A DNA stretch of 64,000 bases from Hygrophila difformis (lineage: Eukaryota > Streptophyta > Magnoliopsida > Lamiales > Acanthaceae). Below are positions 35,241 to 47,000 of the stretch, piece after piece (position 1 is the first letter of the stretch; every line of letters starts with the position of its first letter). The stretch is taken from positions 38,515,453-38,579,452 of the forward strand of contig JAOANR010000014.1 of NCBI GenBank assembly GCA_030278955.1, read 5' to 3'. The notes below the pieces were generated by a model, which made no database searches, was not told the origin of the DNA, and saw only the letters and a program-made list of their open reading frames with translations. Position numbers and translations under genes: made by a program.

Positions 35241-36551
35241 ATGAGGACAAAATTGATTCATGGTTTACCTCTCATTCTAATTGTTCTAATTATGGTTGGA
35301 CCAAAATCCATCGATGCCCAAGAAATAGGTATGCAATATACAATATGCAAAATGCAAAAAGTTCCTTCTTTTGCCACATTTTGATGATGTAAATTTACTA
35401 ACTCAATTGGTTCAATCAGAGTTTCTCATCTGATAATTCTTTTGATTTTGGTTTCAGAGGACGAGAGAGAGTTTGATTACGCGGCGAGAAGCGAAAAGGG
35501 CCCAAGAAAATGGGGTGATATGAAAGAGGAATGGGCTGCCTGCAAAAATGGCACAATGCAGTCTCCCATAGATTTGATCGATAAAAAGGCAATCCAAATA
35601 TTGGTTTCCAATTCAGACAACACCAGTTACAGAGCTGACAGTGCATCTGTCATGAACCGCGGCCACGACATTCAAGTAAGCGACTCCAAGGGGGCCGCGG
35701 CTTAAAACTACAATCCCTATTAATTATTGCAGTGATCGAATAAAGAAGCTTTTGTGCAAAAATTTTTAACAATGGTATTGCAGATTACATGGCGTGGAGA
35801 TGGCGGATCAATGGAGATCAATGGGACAAGATACGCGCTTAGGTATGCCCACTGGCACTCGCCTTCTGAGCACACCATCAATGGTAGAAAGTACGACGTG
35901 GAGCTGCACATGGTGCATTTAAGCAGAGACAATAAGATTGCAGTTGTTGGGGTTCTGTATAGGATTGGCAAACCTGATCCATTCCTGTCCAAAGTAAGAA
36001 ATTAAAGGACTGATTTTATGATTGATTAACATTATATGAAGTTTAAATGGTTTCGTTAAAACTTAAACTTGTTTTTTCTGTGAGCAGCTCCTGGCGAAGA
36101 ATATTTCTGCGGTGATGGACTTAAAGGACGAAGAGAAAAAAAGCTTGGGAGAGATCGATCCAAATGACATTGGTATACGAAGCAAAAGGTATTATAGATA
36201 CGTTGGATCGCTCACCATTCCTCCTTGCACCGAAGGGGTCATTTGGACCGTAAATAAGAAGGTAATGATGACTAATGAATGAATTCATTCGTTGGTTCGG
36301 TGAATGAGTTTTTACCATGAACTATGTTTTTAGGTCAAGACTGTTTCGCGGGAGCAAGTGGAGTTGCTAAGAGAAGCTGTTCACGACGTATGTTAACGTT
36401 ACCAATCTTCTTCAGATTAGGCTTGTAATGATTTTTCTGTTGTCATTTTGGTTTTCATTTTTGGTATTTTCTGCAGTACGCGGAGGTTAATGCAAGGCCA
36501 CTGCAACCACAGAACAGTCGAAGTGTATACCTGTATTCGACCAGGGAGTAA
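35241..36551 (+). CDS. Alpha-type carbonic anhydrase, secreted, 6 exons
   Basis: Exons read by GT-AG rules and frame: 35241-35328, 35458-35675, 35784-35993, 36088-36261, 36334-36387, 36477-36551; total 272 aa. The enzyme converts CO2 and water to bicarbonate and a proton. A signal peptide ([20 protein letters not shown], cut near residue 26) directs it to the secretory path, the usual route for plant alpha-CAs. Zinc ligands fit His125, His127 (HWHSPSEH) and His144 (ELHMVH). MQSPIDL, NRGHDI and LTIPPCTEG are conserved, and the two cysteines in AACKNG and PPCTEG likely form the family disulfide. Length matches the plant ACA family; it most resembles ACA7-like proteins, but the paralogue cannot be fixed by eye. 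No defect seen. It converges on the neighbouring E3 ligase gene. Confidence 0.95.
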
Positions 36552-36945
36552 CGATTGACTGATCATCGATGTGTAACCAAACTGGGAAGGAATTTCATTC
36601 TATACATTGTGTAATAAGTAAGAACTTAGAACAAAACTCTTCAATGAAATTTTATTACAAGAACATGAAGAAGTACATTGATATCAAAGAATACAACATG
36701 AAGTTATACATAGATATGAAAGAATAAACATGGCAACAGCAAGGTAAAATTAGGAGTATGTACAGCAGAGCTTAGATTTAGTACTTTTATGAGCATATCC
36801 AGCTGCTTAATGGAATCGATTAGGATGTAATCATGAATGCGTCACAACTAGCTATGCAAGAGAAACATAACGAAACTGTTAATCAGAGAATAAAGGAACA
36901 ATGGAGTCGTTGGCTTCAGGAACTACTGCTGCTTTGGCGAATGAA
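36552..36945. other. Intergenic: shared 3' region of two convergent genes
   Basis: 394 bp between two stop codons. AATGAAATTTTATTACAAG near 36643 could serve as polyadenylation signal for the carbonic anhydrase transcript. Nothing else stands out. Confidence 0.5.
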
Positions 36946-39277
36946 TCAGTGAACCATTTCAGGTATCCCGGATGAGCATGATCTAGTGTGTCCTCCTCTA
37001 GTCTGCCTCGTGTTGTACGACCTGCAGTTCGTGCACTTGTTTGCCAGAATGTGAAAGTTCACCTCCGATGTTTCTCCACAGTCGTTGCATAGAATCCAGA
37101 CCTAATTCAGGGAAATATTTAATCAATCATCCATCATACGAAAACAACAATTTTTTAACTAATAAACTTGTCTGGCTGTAATATACTAATCTTACCATTT
37201 TGTTTCGATAAATTTGGGGCATTGGTGTTGCAGCGATCTGCAATTTAGACAGACGCGAGAATTTCTTAACACATACATCGGATAAGAATATCACAATTAA
37301 CTATGTATGTATCACATTGCATACCTCCTGGTCGAGCTTTTCCCACACACGAGTCATGTCACAATACGATTTCAAACAAACCGGGCATGAATACCTGAAA
37401 ATATATATCATCAATAATCTCTTAACTCGATATCAGATCACACAAACTGTGTCTCGGATGGAAATACAGGATAGGGGAAAAGAAATCTCACTGGAAATGG
37501 CGTTCCATGTCCTTAACACAGTCGAGATGTATAGTGTGTCCACATGGCAGTACGGTTGTGTCTCTTGGTGTGTCAAAAAGGTACTGTGTTCGAAGATAGA
37601 CAAGACGTTAAAACTAGGTTTTGTGGTGCAATAATATTCATCTTAGGACAATTCAGATTCTATATACCTCAAAGCAAATTGGGCAATTGTGATGCATTGC
37701 TCTCTCCACACATACATGTGAATCCTTCAATATGTTTGAATAGCAGCATCCTTAAAACACACAAAGACATAGTTTTCACATCTATATTATCATCATTGGA
37801 AACATATGTGCATATGTAGAGCTGATTCATGAGTATCAAATCGTGTCGCCTTACCACATTTATCGCAGTGGAAAAAATTCTCTTTGCCACCGGTTCTGTC
37901 ACAAAAGGGAAAAGGGAAATCAGATTCTGATGCAATAGATTAAAGATCGCGACAAAAAGGGAATCAATGGATGGAAAAGGATCGACAACGGTTAAGACAC
38001 TGTGTGGTCCATGGATTCGAAAATCAGCAGCCATAAGAAAACAAGAGTCATTTGCAGAATGTTTTTACAGAATGGAAAAATTAAAATTACAGTATGATGC
38101 AAGATGCAAAAGGCATATGGTTACCTGCAGATTCCACACTTTTCGCAGTGAAAATGATTCTTCGACACCTTTAAGACAAATAAATCATGTTTTAGCACAG
38201 ATAACAGAGGATAAATCTAAGCTTGCAAACTTTAATGACAGAAGCTTAGTAGCTTACATCATCGTCGAAGAATTTGCACTCCGGACAATAGTATTTTCCT
38301 AAACAAGCCCCACAGGTGATGCACACCTGTTGAACCTACAAGGCAATCAGAAACATACTTTGATCATCAGAAAATATGTTGAAAAATTCAAATTTTGCAT
38401 ATGTATATAATGAAAACACAGGTCGAACTCACATCTTGTTCAGTCTCACACATTGAGCAGATGACCTAAGGATGATAAACATAAATTTGTTACATGAGAC
38501 CAAAACATCAATAAATACTACTCTCTCCGTTCCATTTAACTTGTCTTGTTTGACTTATTCACACAATCCAATGCATGTTTTCGACCGTTAATATCTCAAA
38601 ATATGTATAATAAAAAATTATGTAAAATACATATTCTAAAATTACATGATCATACATACGATACTAATAAGACCCAACTCGATTATTTTTTTCAAATATA
38701 TATACTTGCAATAATATTGAGTCAAAGTTAATAATGAACAGTGTAAAAATAAAAAGGTCAAACAAGACAAGATTGGCGGGACGGAGGGAGTACTAAATAA
38801 CAGAAAACGCCTCGATTCAACTGACAAGGGGTGTGAAAACTAACCCTTTTCAGCTCATGGCGTGGAATGTCATGGCGATCGAGTGCTTCAACTTCTAAAG
38901 AATTCTGCTCAATTATATAAATATGGATTACAAGAATTAACATCCATCCGTATGGATATCACAATCAAAATGCTCGATCCAACTACAAAATTGCAGCGAA
39001 GAAAAGACGGTACCTTGGCATCGTTGTGGCAGTGCCTGCAATCAAATACCTCATTACAACAAGGTGCCACAATCTTACACCTCCTTTCATAGTGAGTACA
39101 CCTGAAATTCGATAACATGAACATTCCCTAAATTAGGACACCACGAGGAAACCAGACCAGAAATTAAACCTGAATAAATATTAGTACATACCCAAATTTC
39201 TCAGACCCAATGTCCAGAAAAGATGCATCTTTTGAAGGCAGATAAGAAATTGACTGATGCTTCAAACCACCTCCCAT
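36946..39277 (-). CDS. RZFP34/CHYR1: CHY/CTCHY/RING zinc-finger E3 ubiquitin ligase, 12 coding exons
   Basis: Minus-strand exons: 39277-39192, 39101-39014, 38904-38845, 38465-38433, 38335-38258, 38168-38125, 37895-37855, 37750-37668, 37583-37492, 37394-37325, 37237-37196, 37101-36946. All junctions are GT-AG and in phase; product 290 aa, the length of Arabidopsis CHYR1. A CHY finger starts at C30-T-H32-Y. The CTCHY finger lies at about 97-155, a C3H2C3 RING at C166-C208 (CPIC...CGHTIHLDC...CPVC) and a zinc ribbon uses C244, C247, C262 and C265. RING recruits E2 for ubiquitination; relatives act in ABA, drought and light responses. A 5' UTR intron is likely at 39286-39384 (GTAAG...CAG). One intron carries a Stowaway MITE. 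The gene looks intact. Confidence 0.96.
38521..38790. mobile_element. Stowaway MITE in an intron of the E3 ligase gene
   Basis: A 270-bp element with ends CTCTCTCCGTTCC and GGGACGGAGGGAG, flanked by TA (38519-38520, 38791-38792). The inverted ends extend for about 30 bp with mismatches. It lies between the exons 38845-38904 and 38433-38465 and does not touch splice sites. Confidence 0.92.
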
Positions 39278-40772
39278 TTTTTGTTCTGCTTACATAACCA
39301 ACCCCTTAATACATCATATCATGCCCACACGAATATTTGCAAGAGATCAGACGCCTAGGAAAAATTAACAGAGGGAATACTTACAGAGGAACGAAGTCGT
39401 GGGTTGCGAGAATACGGCGAATGGTGATGAAATTGTGTGGTGGGAACTCCCAAATGGGGGGATGCATTATTAATATAGTCGGAGAGTACAACCCGACAAT
39501 GCGCGTAAGTTCGTCGACTGACCGTCGAGAGTGTACGTTCAGACACCCTTTTGGCAGTGGTCCTCTAGTGTCGCCATCGTTACCGCTGCAAGCTTTATCC
39601 GCTCCACGCTGCATCCAAAGTGTGAAATTCTTATTTTTTATTTTTTTTTGGCACTTTGATGATTCTTTTCCGCATAAAAACGCGCCAACGAATCAATAAC
39701 GGAGGCAAAATATCCTACCTCAAAAATCTCAACGGGAACGGCTTAATTTAATCTCAGAATCTTAACTCTTTAATTTCTACCACACGTACTGAGCGAATAT
39801 GCAATAAATTTGGCACCCGTTTCAGTGATTTTTATTTTTCTTTTTAATTTTTTGAAAGGAAGCAAAACAAGTCTTAAGACACGTCTTAAAACTTACAAAG
39901 TTTATCAACAGACAATGATGGCTTACAATCTTGTTTAAAAATTATTTCTTCTTAATTCGTGAAAAACTCGAAAAGGCATTTGTGAAGGGAAAAAGGGAGA
40001 CAATAAAGGACAAAAGAATGGATAAAAACTGGAGATTTGCTGACAAGGATTGGACCCACGACACGACAGCAAACGGGGGTCGTACGTTACGTTGTTTGGT
40101 GCATTCCCGACGCCATCTCATTCCTGTTCGTTTAATTTTCAAGATTATCTGTCGCACTCAGGATAAAAATAAGAAAAATTCAAGAATCTGCAACCGTAGA
40201 AAAACAAAAATTGAAATATCGAAAGAATATGATCAGTGATCAAGTGTGGGTAGCGGATAAGAATTAACAAAGCACCAAAAGCATCACACTCTAAAAAAAT
40301 TATCAGTTAATAAAATTTACTTGGTTAGTTTGTTGTCCCCATTATTTCAGATGCAAAATTTGACCAGTAAAGTTACACGGAGGAGGTAAGAATATCGGAA
40401 CATGAATGAAGAAGCTTCAATGGGAAATTAAGAAAAAAAACAAAAAGGAAATCTTGAAGGAATATCTAGTCAGATATTTTCCTTTATGAATCACTGGCCT
40501 TTTCATTCAAAAGGGTTTAAAGAAAAAAAAAAGGGTTTAAAGAAAAAGAGGAAAAAGAACTGGTGAGAAAGGAGATGGAATGATTGGCAGCCGATCTGAT
40601 CCAATATTTATAAAAGGGATGCTCTGATCTAGTGATCTATGATAGTAAATGATTTATCCAGAGACGAGAGGTCAGATTCTGCCGGTATTCTAAGCATTAT
40701 TACAGCTTGATCCCAACTGTATGACAAAACATCAAGAAGATGACATGCACTGATTACAAGACTGAAACCATG
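39278..40772. other. Promoter of the E3 ligase gene and intergenic DNA
   Basis: 39278-39620 holds the 5' leader (with the likely leader intron) and promoter of the minus-strand gene. A TATA-like CTATATTAATAATG on the minus strand lies near 39470. Further right, no gene or repeat is recognised; AAGGGTTTAAAGAAAAA is locally duplicated near 40510-40545. Confidence 0.45.
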
Positions 40773-40892
40773 CATCCATTCAATTTTTCTGATGGTCCAG
40801 ATAATGAATCTTGAACTAAGTATGTCATCGAACATCCATTCAATTTTTCTGATGGTCCAGATAATGAATCTTGAACTAAGTATGTCATCGAA
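40773..40892. repeat. Perfect 60-bp tandem duplication across an LTR junction
   Basis: Two identical 60-bp units, 40773-40832 and 40833-40892. Each includes the TTTTC target duplication and the first bases of the solo LTR, so the duplication happened after insertion. Confidence 0.95.
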
Positions 40893-41687
40893 CAGTTATC
40901 TAAACTACGAGTGGGCGAGTGTGTGCTAATCAGAGTGTAGTGCAAAAAAACAAAAACAAAGAACACCATGATTTGTTTACCCAGTTCGGTCTTGCAACCT
41001 ACGTCTGGGATGCCAATCCAGGATCTATACTAATACTTAAAAAGACTTAGACCTAAAGAGCAACCAATCAAACATACTCTACACACAAGACTTATACCGC
41101 TTGCATAACGACCGTCGTCGGGACTCCCCCAGAACACGATCACTGGATAGTTCGGTCCAATCTGAGTTCTCGATTGCTCAGTCTCCAAAATCATGAATTT
41201 CTAGTGTAGCAGAACTCCTGAATTTCTCCTTCAAACTTGCGTAGTCCCTTCTCAAAGGCGACTTCCAAAATCGTCGTCAAGAATGCGTTGTCTTCACAAG
41301 AAATGTGTAATTGAAGCTGACCTTGATGAAGATCATAAATATATCTTCAATGCAGTGTAGAACATCAAGGATTTTATCACTTCTCTCTAAGAAATAATTT
41401 CTAAGAACTCTAGAGAGAAAAACCGACTCAATTCGAAAATATAAAAGTGAAAAGTAAAGAATTACAACTCGATTATTCAAAACTCTATTTTACAAGGGAT
41501 CTAACAGATATATATAAAGATATTAGATGCGTAGAAGAAGATTCTTGAAGTCGGTTTGATCAGATGCAGTCCCAGCTGCAACCATTTAACTGCTGCTGTC
41601 TGTTCTTGAAGTTATTAGATAGTTTCAACCTTAAACAGACAACATTCGAATAATCTGCACAAGAGTCTGTTAGTAATAACAACAACA
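40850..41687 (-). mobile_element. Solo Ty1/copia LTR, minus strand
   Basis: About 838 bp, bounded by TTTTC on both sides (40845-40849 and 41688-41692), with TG...CA ends (minus strand TGTTGTTGTTATT ... GGACCATCA). Inside, the minus strand has GATCCTGGATTGGCATCCCA and an AACTGGGTAAACAAA block shared with the other copia LTRs here. No internal region is present. The left end could also be 40790, because the junction is duplicated. Confidence 0.8.
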
Positions 41688-43059
41688 TTTTCATTTAATT
41701 TGTTATCCCAGGATGAATTGATGGACTAGGTCAGGCTTAAAAGGGGTTATATTATGACGAAATTATATGTTTACTGGGAGTGCTACTTTTTTTTTTATTA
41801 TTTTTTTATTTTATGGGTATGTACTTGAATATCAAATCAAATTTATCATTTCCTGAGTGAAACAGAGGGATTTTTTCCCTCGAATGCAGCAAGCAAAATA
41901 GAATATGAGGCCACTCTGGCCCACTTGGTAAATACCATATGGTATATGTGGTAAACCATGTACCAGTAACTTGGTAAGTACTAATATATGGTAGCTATGG
42001 TAAAATACATACTAATACAATGGTAAATCACATATCATTAACCTGGTAAATACCATATAGTATCTAGGTAAGGTACATACAAATGACGTGATAAACCAAG
42101 TCAAACATGTAATGAGGTGCAAAGTATAATAAAATTGGAATAAGGCCTAAAAAGATAGAAAGATTTTTGGGCTTCTTACACCTCAGGACCCCTCCAAAAC
42201 AATAATTTGGGTCAAGGACCCATGTTTGAGACTTTTAGATATAGGGACCTCTAGTTTACAAATGTTTAACAATATTCATAATCCACTAATCTAATCATCC
42301 TACTATGAAAAGCCAAAAATACCCTCAAGTGGTAAAATACAAAAACATCCCCAATGCCCTAAAAAGATCACGTCCTTTCTTTTTTCTTCTCTCCCGCAGT
42401 TCCGCTCCATCTTCCGCGACCCATTGCGCACGGAGGTTTTGAGCAGCAGCGGACGGAGGTGGTTGGCGGCGGATGGTGGTCGGCGGCGGCGCAAGGTGGA
42501 CATTTAGGGTATTATGTTGAATCTTTGTTGTCGTATTTTGCTAATTAATTTGTGGTAAGTAGGCGATTACTGACTTGGTAACTAATAAAAGCAAACAGGT
42601 AATCTGTATATGTATAAAGTGGTAAACTGTGAAGGAAAAATGTGGTAAAACTGTTAAGGAAAAAAATTTGGAGTTTTGGACAGAACATGGATGGTTTTGG
42701 ACGGTCTTGGTGGTGTTGGGACGGACCGTCCATGAACCGTCCTCCTAATGTAGCAAAACAGAGCACGAGGAACGTTTCTTCACTTTACATTCTTGGACTT
42801 TCGTGTGAGAAAATTGTCCTGACATACCATGTATTGTGGTAACCCTATTGGAAGCTATGTGGTAAACCATTAAATATTTAATATGTACATCGGTAAAGGA
42901 AATGTGGTAAGCACCCTAAATTTAAAGTGGTAACTTGAATTGTGTTGTATGGTAACTTTCAGGGTTTACGTGGTAACATGAAGAAGTGCGCAGTGGTAAA
43001 CTGGGTTGCTTAAATGTGCTAACGAACAAATAGTAGGGTTATAGAGTTTAAATATGCTT

Positions 43060-43226
43060 ATAGGATTTTTTTAAGGTCTAGGGTTTTAAAGATTTTAGGT
43101 TTAAGGTTTTTTAAGATTTAGGGAGTGGTGTTTTGTATGAATCTTAGGGTTTAGGGTTTTAAATATTTTAGGGTTTGTGGTTTTTAAGGTTTAGGGAGTA
43201 GGGTTTCTTAAGAATTGTAGGGTTTA
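43060..43226. repeat. Degenerate TTTAGGG-like repeats
   Basis: About eight scattered TTAGGGTTT or TTTAGGG-like words with variable spacing. Too degenerate to be a functional telomere; perhaps local expansion of promoter-like AGGGTTT words. Confidence 0.5.
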
Positions 43227-43424
43227 GGCCCTGTTCTCTTCGCTTAATTATTTAAGGTGTTCTGATCTGAATTTTATATGATCTGGTCTGTTTTGATCTG
43301 AATATTTCTGGTCTGATCTGATTGAATCTGGTCTGGTCTGATCTGGTCTGAATTGGTCTGGTCTGGTCTGATATAATATTTTTATTCTACTTAAAATTAT
43401 TGTTGTTATAAAATAAATAATAAC

Positions 43425-43466
<42 letters not shown>

Positions 43467-44045
43467 TTTAACAATAATATTAAATAAAAATCTGAATTTT
43501 TATTAAATAATTTAAATAACACCTTAAATTATCATTCTTATTAAATAAAAATTTCTGAAATTTTAAAAATAATACCTTAAATAATTTTAAAAATAATATT
43601 AAATAATATTATTATTACTATTATAAAAATTAAGTTTAATTTATTAAATTAATTTACTATAAGTATATATATTTTCAAAATTTTAGCATTTTGTGTTTTA
43701 TATTTTTTAAATAAACGTGTCATAACTAATAATTTATATATTTTATTTTATAAAATGCTTTATTGATCCACACACATTAATATAAAAAATATATAATATT
43801 GAAAATATTTATTTTAGTAAAATATATATAGAACATGAATAGTATATTTAAATAATATACAACATTGCTATTTATTTATTTATTTATTTTAAATATTAAG
43901 TGTGATTATATAATTTTATTATAATGATCTGATCTGATCTGGTATGAATGGGTCTAATCTGATCTGATCTAATCTGGTCTGATCTGATCCGATTTTAATA
44001 AAAATAAATAATAAGTCCTGAAAATAAGTTTTAGAGAGCGGGGCC
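43227..44045. mobile_element. PIF/Harbinger-like non-autonomous element with TCTGATCTGG arrays
   Basis: 819 bp, flanked by TTA (43224-43226, 44046-44048). The ends are GGCCCTGTTCTCT and AGAGAGCGGGGCC, inverted with two mismatches. Next to each end is a cluster of TCTGATCTGG/TCTGGTCTG words, in the same orientation at both ends (about 43258-43375 and 43925-43990). The centre is AT-rich with an AAT microsatellite (about 43420-43466). Confidence 0.8.
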
Positions 44046-47000
44046 TTAGGATTTTAAGGAATTGTGTGGTAAGTAGTCAAACAAGATTGTGGTAACGTTA
44101 TCTTAGACTTATGGTATGCCATACAGTATAGGTGTGGTAAACCACATCAGCGAACGTGGTAAGTTTATCAGGTCAAGGGTTTAGGGTTCAAAAACAATGT
44201 CATGATTACGATTAAAAGAATCACATATTGTCCTATTATCTCAATTCATTAAATTTGTGACTATCTATGTACTTACCATGAATCCAAATGTATGTATATA
44301 TTTGAAAGAAGCATCTACGTTCACATCTCACGTTGCATTCCGTAAGAGAATCATCTATGTACTCATAATAAAGTTCTAAATGTGCATTTAACTATCAATA
44401 TCTTCATCCAATCGTATCTTACTATCATAATAGCGACTAGGAATTGTAAATTTGAAGTTCATTCTTAATTACAAGGTCATCGTCACTTCGAATTTGTTCG
44501 TATCTTTTCCTATTCTTATAACACTAAATTCTCGCAATGAGATTCAACTCTCGTACCCATAGGTTTTCTTCAAGCTTTATTCCCTCATCGTAAACTTTTG
44601 TTTGAGTTGTTTCTCATGGTTTAATTGATACCACTATACCGTAATGCACAAGTGAATGTTTTGAAACGTGGTAACCAAAACTACATGAATATGGTGACTG
44701 CTAACAAGTAATGATGGTAAGAACTGCTGAACAAATGTGGTAACGCAAACAAATGATTTAATAAATATCTAATCGAAGTGGTGTGGGAGTGGAGGACGGT
44801 ACATAGGTCGGTCTTTGGGAAGCGTCCCATATCCGTCATGATATCTTGAAAGTGTTCACTTTTTATGTATTTCATGAGTGGTAGTAACCCATTAAAATCT
44901 TACCACAGTAGCATTTGAAGCTTACCACGTACACTGAGCATGCTTACCACGATTTTTTGCCAATGTGTTAATAGCGGTGTTTGCTGTACCACAACTAATG
45001 CAAGATGCGTACCACATTCCATGCACAAATTGTACTACGTAATGATTATATGGGTTACCACACTCCACAAAAATATATTGGTATGTGGGACAACCTATCA
45101 ATGGGTTTTACCACGTTCGTGTTCTATTTTCTACCACATCGAGCATTCAAAGCATACCACATACACTAACAATGCTTACCATGATTTTACCCAATTTTTT
45201 ACCACTACAGTTGTGTATGCTTTACCACACACAAATAGGGGTAGCTATCACGTCCCTCATGATTGGGTTACCACATGCCTCTCATTTTAATTACCACGTT
45301 CGATGTAGAGATTTACCATGTTTTTGTATGCATCACCCAATTAAATTGACTGTCCATGGGACCGTTTCATGCATCTAAAGGAAGCTGGACGGTCCTGAGA
45401 AGCTATGGACGGTATTGAACAACCGTCCAATAGATCGTCCCCTTGTCTCAGTTTACCACCAATCACTAGCACGGTCTCGGGACGGTCTATGAACTGTTCA
45501 AGGCACCGTCCTCATTCAATGTATTGGTTGAGGATGTTCCTGGTAGTTCTTGAACGGTTTATTTTAGACCGTCTAGATCATAATTTTGTATTTTCTAGTT
45601 ACATACCTCATCAACTTACCAAGTTCTTAGTATGTACTTTACCACACTGGTGGTTTGTCCTTTATCACGAATACCTTATGTTATTTACCAAGTTATTGAT
45701 AAGTGTTCTACCACACTGTTAGTATGTGCTTTACCACGAATACCTTATTGTGTTTACCATGAATACCACCTTATTGTGTTTACCAGGTTATTGGTAAGTG
45801 TTTTACCACACTATTGGTATGTCCTCAATGCATAGCCCAGTGGCCTGTGGACGGTTCTTGGACGGTTCGTCCATAGAATTACCTGGACCGTCCCCTTTTT
45901 GTTTTAAATAAGTTAGTTACCACTCTCATGTTCGACTTCTTACCATGCATAGCATTCAGATCTTACCACCATAACATTTGAAACTTACCACGTTCATGTT
46001 CGAATGCTTACCATGCATAACATTCAAATCTTACCACAAGTAACATTCCAAGCTTACCACGTATACCGTGAATGCTTACTACAACTAATGCTATGGGCGA
46101 CCACATTCTTTGCACAGATTTTACCACGTAATTACTATGTGGGTTGCCACACTCCACAAACATCGTAGTTTACCACGCATAGTAATCAAAGCTTACCATT
46201 CTTGTTTGACTTCTTACCACGCATAACATTCAAATCTTACCACATTCATGTTCGGTTTCTTACCACGCGAGCCATTCAAACCTTACCATGCATAACATTC
46301 GAAACTTACCACGTAAATGTTCGGCTTCTTACCACGCAATGCATTCAAACCTTACCACATACAAATACAAGGGTTCTTACCACTCACCTATACAAAGATT
46401 TGGAAGGTCCTGACAAGATTTGGACGGTAATAACCAATCGTCTATTTTACCGTCTAGTCTTCTTTGTTTACATCTTGTGAGTAGCACAGACTCGGGACAG
46501 TTTTTTTTTTTTTTTTATTACCGTCCAACAACCTTTCTCAACTCACTGATGTATGCAATATGTTTACGACGGTCAATTTAGAACGTGCTAGTGACCGTCC
46601 GGACACAACAATTTGAATTTTTTATCTTCTTACCACATCTAAGTAACACCATTCCTAAATTTACCACAAATACAATATCCTTTACCACATATTACAATGT
46701 CAATTTACCACTTTTCATGAGCACATCTTACCAAAACCAATAGCATAACTTGCATTCCTAAATTCCAAAATTTCATAACATAGCTATTCATACACATGCC
46801 ATAATCCAAACAAAATGCATCCTAAACACCAAATCATCTAAAGGTACTACACAAACACTTCAATACACAAATAATTCAAGGTTTTAAAATTGACATCAAG
46901 CCCTTCTCTTCAGTTATAAGTGAATATGCATAGTACACTCTCAATCCTTGCATGTACATGCTTTTAGCTTCATTCCAAAATTAATGGTTGTCTCGTGCAT

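Noticed and set aside
42303..42503. Short Arg-rich minus-strand frame in the heptamer region
   Set aside because: Arises from a GGCGG-rich stretch; no domain and no symmetry with the other half of the element.
43060..43226. Telomere or interstitial telomere array
   Set aside because: TTTAGGG-like words are too degenerate and irregular to be telomeric.
41905..46730. CRISPR-like array reading of the heptamer repeats
   Set aside because: Repeats are only 6-7 bp, spacing is irregular, and the genome is a plant nucleus.
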